From Pseudomonas hormoni (GTDB lineage Bacteria > Pseudomonadota > Gammaproteobacteria > Pseudomonadales > Pseudomonadaceae): DNA of 64,000 bases. The stretch spans positions 2,051,001-2,115,000 of the forward strand of contig NZ_CP075566.1 in assembly GCF_018502625.1 (NCBI RefSeq), given 5' to 3'. Positions 48,606-58,225 of the stretch are shown here, piece after piece. The notes beneath the pieces are model-generated. The model was not told the origin of the DNA. It saw only the letters and a program-made list of their open reading frames with translations, and ran no database searches. The first letter of the stretch is position 1. Every line of letters begins with the position of its first letter. Both the position numbers and the translations under genes were made by a program.

Positions 48606-49823
48606 ATGTCTACTGCCCAAAATACTGCCGTCGTGGAAAAGGGCTTTGCCCAGACCGGTGCCAACCTGGTGCGAGACGTCAGCCTGCCGGCGCTGGTGCT
48701 GCACCGCGAAGCGCTGGAGCACAATATTCGCTGGATGCAGACGTTCGTCAGCAACAGCGGCGCCGAACTCGCGCCCCACGGCAAAACCAGCATGACCCCG
48801 GCGCTGTTTCGCCGCCAACTGGACGCCGGTGCCTGGGGCATCACCCTGGCCAGTGCCACGCAAACCCGCGCGGCGTATGCCCACGGCGTGCGTCGGGTGC
48901 TGATGGCCAACCAACTGGTCGGCACGCCGAACATGGCGCTGATCGCTGATTTGCTGGCGGACCCGACGTTCGACTTCCACTGCATGGTCGATCACCCGGA
49001 CAACGTCGCGGACCTCGGTGCTTATTTCGCTTCGCGGGGTGTACGCCTGAACGTGATGATCGAGTACGGCGTGGTCGGCGGTCGTTGCGGTTGCCGCACG
49101 GAAGAGGAAGTGCTCGCGTTGGCCAAGGCCATCAACGCCCAACCGGCATTGGCGCTGACGGGCATTGAAGGCTACGAAGGCGTGATTCATGGTGATCATG
49201 CCGTCACCGGTATCCGTGAATTTGCGGCGTCGTTGGTGCGTCTGGCGGTGCAGTTGCAGGACAGCGGCGCGTTCGCCATTGCCAAGCCGATCATCACGGC
49301 GTCGGGCTCGGCCTGGTACGACCTGATCGCCGAGTCTTTCGAAGCGCAGAACGCCAGCGGACGTTTCCTCAGCGTGTTGCGCCCCGGCAGCTACGTGGCG
49401 CACGACCATGGCATCTATAAAGAAGCGCAATGCTGCGTGCTCGACCGCCGCAGCGATTTGCACGAAGGCCTGCGTCCGGCACTGGAAGTCTGGGCTCACG
49501 TGCAATCGTTGCCGGAGCCTGGGTTCGCAGTGATCGCGCTGGGCAAACGCGATGTGGCCTATGACGCCGGTCTGCCGGTGCCGCTGCTGCGTTACAAGGC
49601 CGGTGTGGTGCCGGCGACGGGCGACGACGTCAGCGCCTGCAAGGTGACGGCGGTGATGGACCAGCATGCGTTCATGACGGTGGCGCCGGGTGTTGAGTTG
49701 CGGGTGGGCGATATCATTTCGTTCGGGACTTCGCACCCGTGCCTGACGTTCGACAAGTGGCGTACGGGGTGTCTGGTGGATGAGCAATTGAATGTTATCG
49801 AGACCATGGAAACCTGTTTCTAA
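48606..49823 (+). CDS. PLP-dependent deaminase/dehydratase (D-threonine aldolase-like fold)
   Basis: The 405-residue enzyme belongs to the alanine racemase-like PLP family that includes D-threonine aldolase and D-serine dehydratase. The Schiff-base lysine is predicted at Lys60 in LAPHGKTSM. A C-terminal His377-x-Cys379 pair in GTSHPCLTFDKW matches the metal site of this family. It probably removes ammonia from a D-configured 2-amino acid with a 3-hydroxyl group. With KDG kinase next door, D-glucosaminate (giving 2-keto-3-deoxygluconate) is an attractive substrate; a D-serine/D-threonine role cannot be excluded. The ATG at 48606 follows GAGGAG. Confidence 0.82.
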   Translation: MSTAQNTAVVEKGFAQTGANLVRDVSLPALVLHREALEHNIRWMQTFVSNSGAELAPHGKTSMTPALFRRQLDAGAWGITLASATQTRAAYAHGVRRVLMANQLVGTPNMALIADLLADPTFDFHCMVDHPDNVADLGAYFASRGVRLNVMIEYGVVGGRCGCRTEEEVLALAKAINAQPALALTGIEGYEGVIHGDHAVTGIREFAASLVRLAVQLQDSGAFAIAKPIITASGSAWYDLIAESFEAQNASGRFLSVLRPGSYVAHDHGIYKEAQCCVLDRRSDLHEGLRPALEVWAHVQSLPEPGFAVIALGKRDVAYDAGLPVPLLRYKAGVVPATGDDVSACKVTAVMDQHAFMTVAPGVELRVGDIISFGTSHPCLTFDKWRTGCLVDEQLNVIETMETCF

Positions 49824-49842
49824 GGTTTAGACCGAGTCGCAC

Positions 49843-49934
49843 CCATCGCTGGCAAGCCAGCTCCCACAGGGGTAATGGTGTGTCTGCAATCTGTGGCATT
49901 ACATAGAACCTGTGGGAGCGGGCTTGCCCGCGAT
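49843..49934. repeat. REP doublet, TGTGGGAGCGGGC family
   Basis: Arms CATCGCTGGCAAGCCAGCTC and TGTGGGAGCGGGCTTGCCCG lie between the deaminase and kinase genes. Confidence 0.75.
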
Positions 49935-49978
49935 GAGGCCCGCCCAGACACCATCTAACTACCTGAGACACCACAACA

Positions 49979-50914
49979 ATGAACACCATCAACACCCTCG
50001 GCCCCAACACCCCGCGCATCGCCCTGATCGGCGAATGCATGATCGAGCTGCAGCAACGCGCCGACGGCAGTCTGCAACAGAGCTTCGGCGGCGATACCTT
50101 GAACACCGCGGTCTACCTGTCCCGCGAACTGGGCGAAGGCGGCGCGGTGGATTACGTCACTGCCCTGGGCGATGACAGTTTCAGCGACGCCATGTGCCAG
50201 AGCTGGGCCGACGAAAACATCGGTCTGGGCATGGTTCAGCGCTTGCCCGGCCGTTTGCCCGGCTTGTATTGCATCCAGACCGACGCCGCCGGTGAGCGAC
50301 GTTTTCTCTATTGGCGCAACGAAGCCGCGGTCCGCGATTGCTTTACCACCCCGGCGGCGGGCCCCATTCTGGCGGCGTTGCCGGATTACGATGTGCTGTA
50401 TTTCAGCGGCATCACCCTGGCGGTGCTCGGCGCGCAAGGTCGGGCGAAACTGCTGGAAACCCTGATCGAAGCCCGGCAGCGGGATGCGCGGATCGTCTTC
50501 GACAACAACTACCGGCCACGCCTGTGGGCGTCGATCGAGGAGGCTCGGGCGGCGTATCGCAGCGTGTTGCCGTATGTCGACCTGGCGTTGCTGACGGTGG
50601 ATGACGAGCAGGCGCTGTTCCATTTTTCCGATTGCGAGGCGGTGTTTGCCGCTTACGCGCAGATGGGGACGCCGGAAGTGGTGCTCAAGCGCGGCGCCGA
50701 GGCGTGTCTGATTCGTTGTGACGGCGAGTCGTTTGAGGTGCCGGCGCAGAAAGTTGAGCGCGTGGTGGATACCACGGCGGCGGGAGACTCGTTCAGTGCG
50801 GCGTACCTGGCCAGTCGGCTCAAGGGCGGCAGTCCGGTGGAAGCGGCCGAGGCGGGGCATCGGTTGGCGAGTCGAGTGATTCAGGTGCCGGGGGCGTTGA
50901 TTCCGAAAGACTGA
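49979..50914 (+). CDS. kdgK: 2-dehydro-3-deoxygluconokinase (KDG kinase)
   Basis: The 311-residue PfkB-family kinase phosphorylates 2-keto-3-deoxygluconate to KDPG, an Entner-Doudoroff intermediate. The N-terminal RIALIGECMIELQQRADGSL and FGGDTLNTAVYLSREL are KdgK-like. The C-terminal DTTAAGDSFSAAYLASRL contains the catalytic Asp and anion hole of PfkB kinases. It is in the same direction as the deaminase, after a REP element, and would complete a route from an amino sugar acid to central metabolism. Confidence 0.88.
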   Translation: MNTINTLGPNTPRIALIGECMIELQQRADGSLQQSFGGDTLNTAVYLSRELGEGGAVDYVTALGDDSFSDAMCQSWADENIGLGMVQRLPGRLPGLYCIQTDAAGERRFLYWRNEAAVRDCFTTPAAGPILAALPDYDVLYFSGITLAVLGAQGRAKLLETLIEARQRDARIVFDNNYRPRLWASIEEARAAYRSVLPYVDLALLTVDDEQALFHFSDCEAVFAAYAQMGTPEVVLKRGAEACLIRCDGESFEVPAQKVERVVDTTAAGDSFSAAYLASRLKGGSPVEAAEAGHRLASRVIQVPGALIPKD

Positions 50915-50923
50915 CACGAATGA

Positions 50924-51059
50924 CTTGTGGCAAGGGAGCTTGCTCCCGCTGGGCTGCGAAGCAGCCCCAATACCTGAAAGCACATACTGTCAGGCACACC
51001 GCATTCTCAGGTTTTACGACTGCTTCGCAGCCGAGCGGGAGCAAGCTCCCTCGCCACAG
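50924..51059. repeat. REPIN, GTGGCGAGGGAGC family
   Basis: Arms CTTGTGGCAAGGGAGCTTGC and GCAAGCTCCCTCGCCACAG enclose an inner region whose complement matches the REPIN at 25999 at 61 of 63 positions. The left arm has one change (GCAAGG for GCGAGG). Confidence 0.92.
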
Positions 51060-51077
51060 GGGGCCTTGGAAAACCGA

Positions 51078-51353
51078 TCAATCCCGGTAAAACACCTGCA
51101 CCAGGTGATACCCGAACTTGCTCTTGATCGGCCCATGCACCACTCGCAGCGGTTTCTTGAAGATCACCGCGTCAATCACCCCGACCATCTGCCCCGGCCG
51201 CACTTCACCCAGATCACCGCCGCGCTTGCCGGACGGGCAGGTGGAGTATTTCTTGGCCAGCACATCGAAGGCTTCGCCCTTGGCGATGCGTTGTTTGAGC
51301 TGCTCGGCTTCTTCCGAGGTTTTCACCAGAATATGGCGGGCTTGAGCTTTCAT
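51078..51353 (-). CDS. ppiC: Parvulin-type peptidyl-prolyl isomerase
   Basis: The 91-residue single-domain protein begins MKAQARHILVKTSEEAEQL and contains ARHILV, CPSGKRGGDLGEV and the C-terminal FGYHLVQV, all parvulin marks. Length and lack of signal peptide match cytosolic PpiC. It catalyses cis/trans isomerisation of prolyl bonds. Confidence 0.93.
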   Translation of the reverse strand: MKAQARHILVKTSEEAEQLKQRIAKGEAFDVLAKKYSTCPSGKRGGDLGEVRPGQMVGVIDAVIFKKPLRVVHGPIKSKFGYHLVQVFYRD

Positions 51354-51418
51354 TGGCAGTACCTTGCAACGGTGGTGGCTATGTTGGGGCCAGCGGGGGC
51401 GCGCGATTATGCCTCAAC

Positions 51419-53956
51419 TCACTCGGGTTGGCCGATCATCGTGCGAATCTTGTTGGCCAGCAGATCAATGGAAAACGGTTTGGCCACCATGTCCATGCCT
51501 TCCTCGAGGAAACCCTGGCGTTCGGCGGCTTTCTCCGCGTACCCGGTCATGAACAGCACCTTGAGTTCCGGCCGATGCTGACGCGCGATTTCTGCCAGTT
51601 GCCGACCGTTCATGCCCGGCAACCCGACATCGGTCACGAGTAGATCAACGCGCACGTCGGACTCCAGCAAGGGCAGGGCGGTCTTCGCATCTTCGGCTTC
51701 ATGGGCGTGATAACCCAGCTCGTTCAGCAAGTCGAGGACCAGCATGCGCACGGCCGGATCATCCTCCACCAACATCACGGTTTCACCGGCAATCGCCGCT
51801 GGCGCCTCGCCGCTGAAGGGCAGCAGCGTGTTCTCCGGTTCCGGGAAATGCAGGCGCGGCAGGTAAAGGCGAACGCAGGTGCCTTGGCCAGGAAGGCTGT
51901 CGAGTTTGACGTGACCGCCTGACTGCTGGGCAAAACCATAGATCATCGACAAACCAAGCCCTGTGCCCTGGCCGATGGGTTTGGTGGTGAAGAATGGATC
52001 GAATGCCTTGGCCAACACCGACGGGGTCATGCCGGTGCCGTTATCGCTGACGGCAATCATCACGTAGTCCCCCGGCTTGACTGTTTCCAGAGTGTTGATG
52101 TCGCTGCTGTCGAGGTAAACATTGGCCGTTTCAATCAGCAACTCGCCGCCATCGGGCATGGCGTCGCGGGCGTTGATCACGAGGTTGAGCAACGCGTTTT
52201 CCAGTTGGCTGACGTCGGTGCTGACCGGCCAGACCTCATCGGCCAGTTGCAGCTTCAGCGCGATGTGATCGCCTTTGGTGCGGCTGAGCAGGTCTTCCAG
52301 GGAATGTATCAGCTCGTTGGCATTCAGCGTCTTGCGATCCAGCGACTGGCGCCGGGAGAATGCCAGCAGGCGATGAGTCAGGGCGGCCGCGCGGTTGGCC
52401 GACGACACGGCCGCCTCGGTGAATCGGCCGATTTCGGCGGTGCGCCCGTCAGCGATGTAGCGCTGCATCAGGTCGAGGCTGCCGATAATCCCGGTAAGCA
52501 TGTTGTTGAAGTCATGGGCGATGCCGCCGGTGAGCTGGCCGACCGCTTCCATTTTTTGCGCATGGCGCAAGGCATCTTCAGCGCGCTCGCGCTCGAACAT
52601 CTCGTTTTGCAGGCGCTGGTTCGCTTCGGCCAATTGCTGGGTGCGGGCGGCAACGCGTTCTTCAAGGGTTTCGTTGAGGTTGCGCAAGGCTTCTTCGGTC
52701 TGTTTGCGCTCGGTTTCGTCGATCACGAAGATGTAGAAACCGTTCACCGCGCCATCCGGTCCATGACGGGGCAGGTAATTCATCAAGGCCTGACGGGTGC
52801 TGCCGTCACGATGCGGCGTGCTGATGCTGAAACAGCAGGTTCTGCCCGCCAGTGCTTCGGCGATGTATTCGGCGCGCAAGGCGTAGGCTTCGTCACCCAG
52901 CACCTCACGAATGGTCCGACCGTAAAGTTCCTGGGGTGTCAGGCCGTACCAATCCAGGTACGCGGCGTTGTTCAGGCGAAAGCGTTCCTCGCTGTCGACG
53001 TAACTGATCAGGATCGGCATGGCGTTGATGATCAGTTGCAGCTCGGTCTGGCTCTGGCGCAAGGCCTGCTCGGTGTGTTTGCGTTCGGTCAGGTCCAGGG
53101 CGGCGCCGAGGAAGCGAATGGGCCGGCCATGGTGATCCTTGTAGCAACGGCCCCGGGCAAACACCCAGCGCAGCTGGCCGTCGGGTTGCAGCAGGCGATA
53201 TTCCTCGGCGTATTCGGTGCCGTGGGTGATGCAATGCTTGATGCCGCGGGTGACCATCGCGCGGTCTTCCGGATGCACGGCTTCGAGATAAGCACTGATG
53301 GGCAACTGGCTGGCGAGGAGCGGATCGATGCCGTGCCATTGGGCGAAGTGCGCGTCGGCGATGAAGCGGTCTTCGCTGATGTCCCAGTCCCAGGTGCCGA
53401 CAGCGTCGGTGGCGGCCAGCGCCAATTGCAGGCGTTCCTCGGTTTCGCGCTGAGCCTTCAGGCTGGCGGCGGAGCGCTGTTCAAGTTCGAGGGCGATGCG
53501 CCGGCGTTTGTTGGTTTCGATGGCGGTGACCAGAATCCCGGCGACCTCGGCGCTTTCATCGCGGATCGGACTGTAGGTCAAATCCAGCCAGAAGTCGGAT
53601 TCGTCCTTGTCGCGTTGCAGGGTGAAGCGCTGTTCGCTGTAGGTTCGCACCTGGCCCTGTAGGACGGCGCTGTAAATCGGGTCGGTAAAGTCTTTGAGTT
53701 CTGGCCATATCTGGTGTGTCGGTTGTCCGAAAGCGTGCGGATGCTTGCTGCCGGCCAGCCGGGCGAAGCCGTCGTTGTAGATCTGCGTGAGTTCCGGACC
53801 CCACAGCAACAGCATCGGCATCGGCGAGTGAATCACGATGTCCACCGCCGTGCGCAGGCTCTGCGGCCAGGCACTGGCGCTGCCGAGCGGGGTGCGCGTC
53901 CAGTCCAGTCTGGCTATCAGGGCCTGGGCATCGCTGCCGGTGGGTGTTGCGTTCAT
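51419..53956 (-). CDS. Hybrid histidine kinase/response regulator with PAS domains
   Basis: The 845-residue soluble protein has a PAS-like input (about 25-160) and two further PAS domains (about 175-295 and 300-425). A coiled coil follows ([24 protein letters not shown]). The HisKA domain has the phosphoacceptor His near 480 in [10 protein letters not shown]; the ATPase domain shows DNGTGM and GLGLSM; the C-terminal receiver has Asp near 774 in [13 protein letters not shown]. No membrane segment is seen, so it senses a cytosolic cue. The start is ATG 53956 rather than TTG 53959. No partner regulator lies nearby. Confidence 0.92.
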   Translation of the reverse strand: MNATPTGSDAQALIARLDWTRTPLGSASAWPQSLRTAVDIVIHSPMPMLLLWGPELTQIYNDGFARLAGSKHPHAFGQPTHQIWPELKDFTDPIYSAVLQGQVRTYSEQRFTLQRDKDESDFWLDLTYSPIRDESAEVAGILVTAIETNKRRRIALELEQRSAASLKAQRETEERLQLALAATDAVGTWDWDISEDRFIADAHFAQWHGIDPLLASQLPISAYLEAVHPEDRAMVTRGIKHCITHGTEYAEEYRLLQPDGQLRWVFARGRCYKDHHGRPIRFLGAALDLTERKHTEQALRQSQTELQLIINAMPILISYVDSEERFRLNNAAYLDWYGLTPQELYGRTIREVLGDEAYALRAEYIAEALAGRTCCFSISTPHRDGSTRQALMNYLPRHGPDGAVNGFYIFVIDETERKQTEEALRNLNETLEERVAARTQQLAEANQRLQNEMFERERAEDALRHAQKMEAVGQLTGGIAHDFNNMLTGIIGSLDLMQRYIADGRTAEIGRFTEAAVSSANRAAALTHRLLAFSRRQSLDRKTLNANELIHSLEDLLSRTKGDHIALKLQLADEVWPVSTDVSQLENALLNLVINARDAMPDGGELLIETANVYLDSSDINTLETVKPGDYVMIAVSDNGTGMTPSVLAKAFDPFFTTKPIGQGTGLGLSMIYGFAQQSGGHVKLDSLPGQGTCVRLYLPRLHFPEPENTLLPFSGEAPAAIAGETVMLVEDDPAVRMLVLDLLNELGYHAHEAEDAKTALPLLESDVRVDLLVTDVGLPGMNGRQLAEIARQHRPELKVLFMTGYAEKAAERQGFLEEGMDMVAKPFSIDLLANKIRTMIGQPE

Positions 53957-54076
53957 CAAAGGTGTCCTGCACGTCAGTCTGTGTGGCGGCGTCTACTATC
54001 CTAGAGCGGTAGGCGCTGCATGACCCGTTTTTGGGGTCATTTCTGTTCATTCAATGCTTCGCGGGTGCTTTTTGCC

Positions 54077-55186
54077 ATGGAAATCGATGGGCTTTTAAAG
54101 ATTCTGGCCAGCCAGGAAGGTTCCGATCTGTACCTGTCCACCGGCGCGCCGCCCTGCGCACGGTTTGATGGTGTGCTCAAACCCTTGTCCGATCAGCCGT
54201 TCAAGCCGGGGGAAATCACGGCGATTGCCATGACCATCATGGACGCCGAGCAACGGCTGGAGTTCGATCGTGAACTGGAGATGAACCTGGCGATCTCTTT
54301 GACGGGTGTCGGGCGTTTTCGGGTCAACATTTTCAAACAACGCAACGACGTGTCGATCGTGATGCGTAATGTCAAACTCGACATTCCGCGCTTCGAAGAC
54401 CTCCAGTTGCCCGCGGTGCTGCTGGAAACGGTCATGCTCAAACAAGGGCTGATGCTGTTCGTCGGCGCCACCGATTCGGGAAAGTCTACCTCACTGGCGG
54501 CGTTGATCGACTACCGAAACCGCCACAGCAGCGGCCACATCATCACCATCGAAGACCCGGTCGAATATATTCATCGGCACAAGAAATCGATCATCAATCA
54601 GCGCGAGGTTGGCGTGGATACCCGCAGTTTCCATGCTGCGTTGAAGAACACCCTGCGCCAGGCGCCGGATGTGGTGCTGATCGGCGAGATCCGCGACCGC
54701 GAAACCATGGAGCATGCGCTGGCGTTTGCCGATACCGGGCACCTGGTGATTTCTACCTTGCATGCCCACAACGCCCATCAGGCGCTGGACCGCATCATCA
54801 ACTTCTTCCCGGAGGAACGACGGGCGCAACTGCTGCATGACCTGGGCAACAATCTCAAAGCGTTTGTTTCCCAACGGCTTGTGCGCACCCGTGATGGGCA
54901 ACGGAGGGCGGCGGTGGAAGTGATGCTCGGTTCGCCGACCATTGGTGACTTGATCCGGCGCAACGAATTCGACGAGCTCAAAGGAATCATGGAGAAGTCC
55001 GCCGAGCAGGGCATGCAGACGTTCGATGGCGCGTTGTTTGCGTTGGTTGAAGAGGGCGCGATCGATGAGGAGGAAGCGCTGAAGCACGCGGACTCGGTGA
55101 ACAATTTGCGCCTGCGGCTGAAGCTGCATGCCGACGCATCACCAGGACCCAATGCAGCACCCGGCGAATGGGGACTGATGGACTGA
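54077..55186 (+). CDS. PilT/PilU family retraction ATPase
   Basis: The 369-residue hexameric ATPase has Walker A GATDSGKST, Asp box IITIEDPVEYIH, Walker B LIGEIRDRET and His box HLVISTLHAHNA. Overall it resembles PilU, which powers type IV pilus retraction with PilT. No pilT or other pilus gene adjoins it, so it may be a solitary copy. The start at 54077 gives MEIDGLLKILASQEGSDLYL; an upstream in-frame ATG at 54020 is unlikely because the added residues do not resemble PilU. Confidence 0.85.
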   Translation: MEIDGLLKILASQEGSDLYLSTGAPPCARFDGVLKPLSDQPFKPGEITAIAMTIMDAEQRLEFDRELEMNLAISLTGVGRFRVNIFKQRNDVSIVMRNVKLDIPRFEDLQLPAVLLETVMLKQGLMLFVGATDSGKSTSLAALIDYRNRHSSGHIITIEDPVEYIHRHKKSIINQREVGVDTRSFHAALKNTLRQAPDVVLIGEIRDRETMEHALAFADTGHLVISTLHAHNAHQALDRIINFFPEERRAQLLHDLGNNLKAFVSQRLVRTRDGQRRAAVEVMLGSPTIGDLIRRNEFDELKGIMEKSAEQGMQTFDGALFALVEEGAIDEEEALKHADSVNNLRLRLKLHADASPGPNAAPGEWGLMD

Positions 55187-55196
55187 CCCAAATCCT

Positions 55197-55298
55197 CTGT
55201 AGGAGCGAGCTTGCTCGCGAAGACCTTGAGAGCAACGCGTTTAATCAGCAAAACCGCGTTATCGTTAACGTCCTTCGCGAGCAAGCCCGCTCCTACAG
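55197..55298. repeat. REP doublet, GTAGGAGCGA family
   Basis: Arms CTGTAGGAGCGAGCTTGCTC and complement, with inner AACGCG/CGCGTT pairs, separate the convergent PilU-like and acetoacetyl-CoA synthetase genes. Confidence 0.85.
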
Positions 55299-55312
55299 TG
55301 AAATCTGCGTTA

Positions 55313-57268
55313 TCAATCCTTGAGCTCGGGGCGGTTGCGGAATTGCTCCAGCGCTTCTGGATTGGCCAGCGCATCGGTGTTTTTCACCGGCTGGCCATGC
55401 ACCACGTTCCGCACCGCCAGCTCGACCACTTTGCCGCTGATGGTCCGTGGAATGTCCGTTACCGCGACGATTTTTGCCGGCACATGCCGTGGCGTGGTGT
55501 TGGCGCGAATGACCTGGCGAATCTGCTGTTGCAGGGCTTCGTCGAGCTCGACGCCATCGCGCAAGCGCACGAATAGCACCACCCGCACGTCATCCTGCCA
55601 CTGCTGACCGATGGCCACGCTGTCGATCACCTGCGTGAGTTTCTCCACCTGACGGTAGATTTCCGCGGTGCCGATGCGCACGCCGCCGGGGTTGAGTACG
55701 GCGTCCGAGCGGCCGTGAATCATCATTGCGCCGTGAGCCAGCTGCTCGGCGTAATCGCCTTGGGCCCAGACGCCCGGAAACTGGCTGAAGTAGGACGCGC
55801 GGAGCTTTTCACCGGTCGGGTCGTTCCACAGGCCGATGGGTATCGCCGGGAAGTGCCGGGTGCAGACCAGTTCGCCTTTTTCACCCACTACCTGCGTGCC
55901 GGCGTCATTCCAGACCTCGACGGCCATGCCCAGGCTCTTGCCCTGGATTTCGCCGCGACGCACCGGCAGCCACGGATTGCCGTTCACGAAGCACGAAACG
56001 ATGTCGGTGCCGCCGGACATCGACGCCAGGCACAGGTCGGCCTTGAAGTCGCGGTAAACGTAGTCGTAAGTTTGCGGCGACAGCGCAGAACCGGTGCACA
56101 GCAGGGTTTTCAGGCTGCCAGGATCATGACTTTCCCGAGGCTTCACGCCAGTGCTTTCCAGCGTCGCGAGGTATTTGGGGCTGGTGCCGAACACACTGAT
56201 GCGCTCGTCGTCGATCAGGTCGATCAAACGCTCGGGGCCGGGATGAAACGGCGAGCCGTCGTACAACACCACGGCGCTGTCCACGGCCAGGGCCGAGACC
56301 AGCCAGTTCCACATCATCCAGCCGCACGTGGTGTAGTAGAACAAACGGTCGGCGGGACCGAGATCGCAATGCAGGCCATGTTCCTTGACGTGTTGCAGCA
56401 ACACGCCACCGGTGCTGTGAATGATGCATTTGGGCACGCCGGTGGTGCCGCTGGAATAGAGGATATACAGCGGGTGCGCGAAGGGCACGGCGACAAAAAC
56501 CGGCTCGCCACCGGGTTCGTAGAATTCATCCCAGAGCGCCACGTCGGCGTGGGTGCGGAAGTCTGCGATACGCGCCTGTGGTCGAGCGTAAGGCACGACG
56601 ATCAATTGTTGCAGGGAAGGCAGGCGTTCGAGGATTTCGTTGACCTTGGTGCGCTGGTCGATGTCTTTGCCGGCGTAGCGGTAACCGGCGCAGGTGATCA
56701 GCACTTTCGGTTCGATCTGGCCGAAGCGGTCGATCACCCCTTGGGTGCCGAAGTCCGGCGACGAACAGGACCAGATCGCCCCGAGGCTGGTGGTCGCGAG
56801 CATGGCGACCAGGGTTTGCCAGGTATTGGGCATGCACGCGGCGACGCGGTCGCCGAGGCCGACGCCGGCAGCGATCAGACTGTTCTGAAAACCGGCGACA
56901 TGCTCGGCCAGTTCGGCCCAGGTCAGCTGTTCGCGCTGGCCGTTTTCGCCGATCGCGATCACGGCGACGGCATCGTCGCGGCGGCGCAGCAAGTGTTCGG
57001 CGAAATTCAGGGTGGCACCGGGGAACCATTGGGCGCTGGGCATGTGATCGCCTTCGATCAGCACGGCGTCGGGTTGATCGTGGAAGCGGATATCAAAGAA
57101 ATCGACGATGGCTTGCCAGAAGTCGACCCGCTGATCGATGGACCATTGATGCAGATCGGCGTAGTCGGCGACGTCGAGGTGATGTCGCTGATTGATGAAG
57201 CGCCGAAAGGCCTCCATGCGGGTTTTCGCGATGCGCTTGGCGTCGGGTTGCCAGAGGATGTCGGACAT
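55313..57268 (-). CDS. Acetoacetyl-CoA synthetase
   Basis: The 651-residue enzyme activates acetoacetate with ATP and CoA. The AMP-binding motif YSSGTTGVPKCIIHS and the C-terminal Lys region (TISGKVVELAVRNVVHG) are present. Length and features match the AacS/acetoacetate-CoA ligase group. Downstream of the 3-hydroxybutyrate dehydrogenase gene it would take acetoacetate to acetoacetyl-CoA for thiolysis. A REPIN lies between it and that gene, but they point the same way. Confidence 0.93.
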   Translation of the reverse strand: MSDILWQPDAKRIAKTRMEAFRRFINQRHHLDVADYADLHQWSIDQRVDFWQAIVDFFDIRFHDQPDAVLIEGDHMPSAQWFPGATLNFAEHLLRRRDDAVAVIAIGENGQREQLTWAELAEHVAGFQNSLIAAGVGLGDRVAACMPNTWQTLVAMLATTSLGAIWSCSSPDFGTQGVIDRFGQIEPKVLITCAGYRYAGKDIDQRTKVNEILERLPSLQQLIVVPYARPQARIADFRTHADVALWDEFYEPGGEPVFVAVPFAHPLYILYSSGTTGVPKCIIHSTGGVLLQHVKEHGLHCDLGPADRLFYYTTCGWMMWNWLVSALAVDSAVVLYDGSPFHPGPERLIDLIDDERISVFGTSPKYLATLESTGVKPRESHDPGSLKTLLCTGSALSPQTYDYVYRDFKADLCLASMSGGTDIVSCFVNGNPWLPVRRGEIQGKSLGMAVEVWNDAGTQVVGEKGELVCTRHFPAIPIGLWNDPTGEKLRASYFSQFPGVWAQGDYAEQLAHGAMMIHGRSDAVLNPGGVRIGTAEIYRQVEKLTQVIDSVAIGQQWQDDVRVVLFVRLRDGVELDEALQQQIRQVIRANTTPRHVPAKIVAVTDIPRTISGKVVELAVRNVVHGQPVKNTDALANPEALEQFRNRPELKD

Positions 57269-57316
57269 GATTTGCCTCTTCTTCTAATTACACAGGCCTT
57301 TGTGAAATATGAGCTT

Positions 57317-57430
57317 CTGTGGCGAGGGAGCTTGCTCCCGCTCGGCTACGCAGCAGTCGTGAAAATGGCTGATGCGACCATTGTCTGGGGCGGCTTCGCC
57401 ACCCAGCGGGAGCAAGCTCCCTCGCCACAG
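57317..57430. repeat. REPIN, GTGGCGAGGGAGC family
   Basis: Arms CTGTGGCGAGGGAGCTTGCT and complement lie inside the 3-hydroxybutyrate operon, between the acetoacetyl-CoA synthetase and dehydrogenase genes. Confidence 0.9.
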
Positions 57431-57444
57431 GGGTTAGCAGCGGC

Positions 57445-58218
57445 TTACTGCGCCAACCACCCACCATCAATATTCCACGCCGCGCCCCGCACCTGGCTGC
57501 CGGCCTCGCTGCACAGGAACAACACCAGCTCACCCAGTTGCGGCGGCGTGACGAACTCCAGCGACGGCTGTTTCTCGGCCAGCAAATCATGCTGCGCCTG
57601 TTGCGGATCAGTCCCGGCCGCGATGCGGTCATCGATCTGCTTCTGCACCAGCGGCGTCAACACCCAACCCGGACAGATTGCGTTGCAGGTGACATTGGTC
57701 GTGGCGGTTTCCAGGCCGACCACCTTGGTCAAACCGATCACCCCGTGCTTGGCCGCGACGTAAGCCGCCTTGCCCACCGACCCGACCTGGCCGTGCACCG
57801 AGGCGATGTTGATGACCCGTCCCCAGCCTTTCTGGCGCATGCCCGGCAGGCTCAAACGGGTGCTGTGGAACACCGACGACAGGTTGATCGCAATGATCGA
57901 ATCCCAGCGCTCCACGGGAAAGTCTTCCACCGGAGCCACATGCTGGATGCCGGCATTGTTGACCAGAATGTCCACGCCACCGAACTCGCGCTCGGCGTAG
58001 GCGATCATGTCGGCAATCTGCGCCGGGTCGCTGACATCGGCGGGGTGATGGCCGACCTTGCCACCGAACTGTTCAACCTCGGCAATCACCTTGGAGGCAT
58101 CGCCGAAACCGTTGAGGATTAGGTTGGCGCCAGCTTTGGCCAGGCTGAGGGCGATGCCCAGGCCGATGCCGCTGGTGGAGCCGGTGACCAGTGCAGTCTT
58201 GCCGGTAAGAGTCGTCAT
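57445..58218 (-). CDS. bdhA: 3-hydroxybutyrate dehydrogenase
   Basis: The 257-residue short-chain dehydrogenase oxidises D-3-hydroxybutyrate to acetoacetate with NAD. The cofactor motif GSTSGIG (13-19) and the catalytic Ser140, Tyr153 and Lys157 (YVAAK) are in place. The C-terminal region GAAWNIDGGWLAQ is typical of BdhA. ATG 58218 is chosen over the upstream start at 58233, which would overlap the gntP stop region. Its neighbours confirm the pathway. Confidence 0.95.
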   Translation of the reverse strand: MTTLTGKTALVTGSTSGIGLGIALSLAKAGANLILNGFGDASKVIAEVEQFGGKVGHHPADVSDPAQIADMIAYAEREFGGVDILVNNAGIQHVAPVEDFPVERWDSIIAINLSSVFHSTRLSLPGMRQKGWGRVINIASVHGQVGSVGKAAYVAAKHGVIGLTKVVGLETATTNVTCNAICPGWVLTPLVQKQIDDRIAAGTDPQQAQHDLLAEKQPSLEFVTPPQLGELVLFLCSEAGSQVRGAAWNIDGGWLAQ

Positions 58219-58225
58219 GAATACC

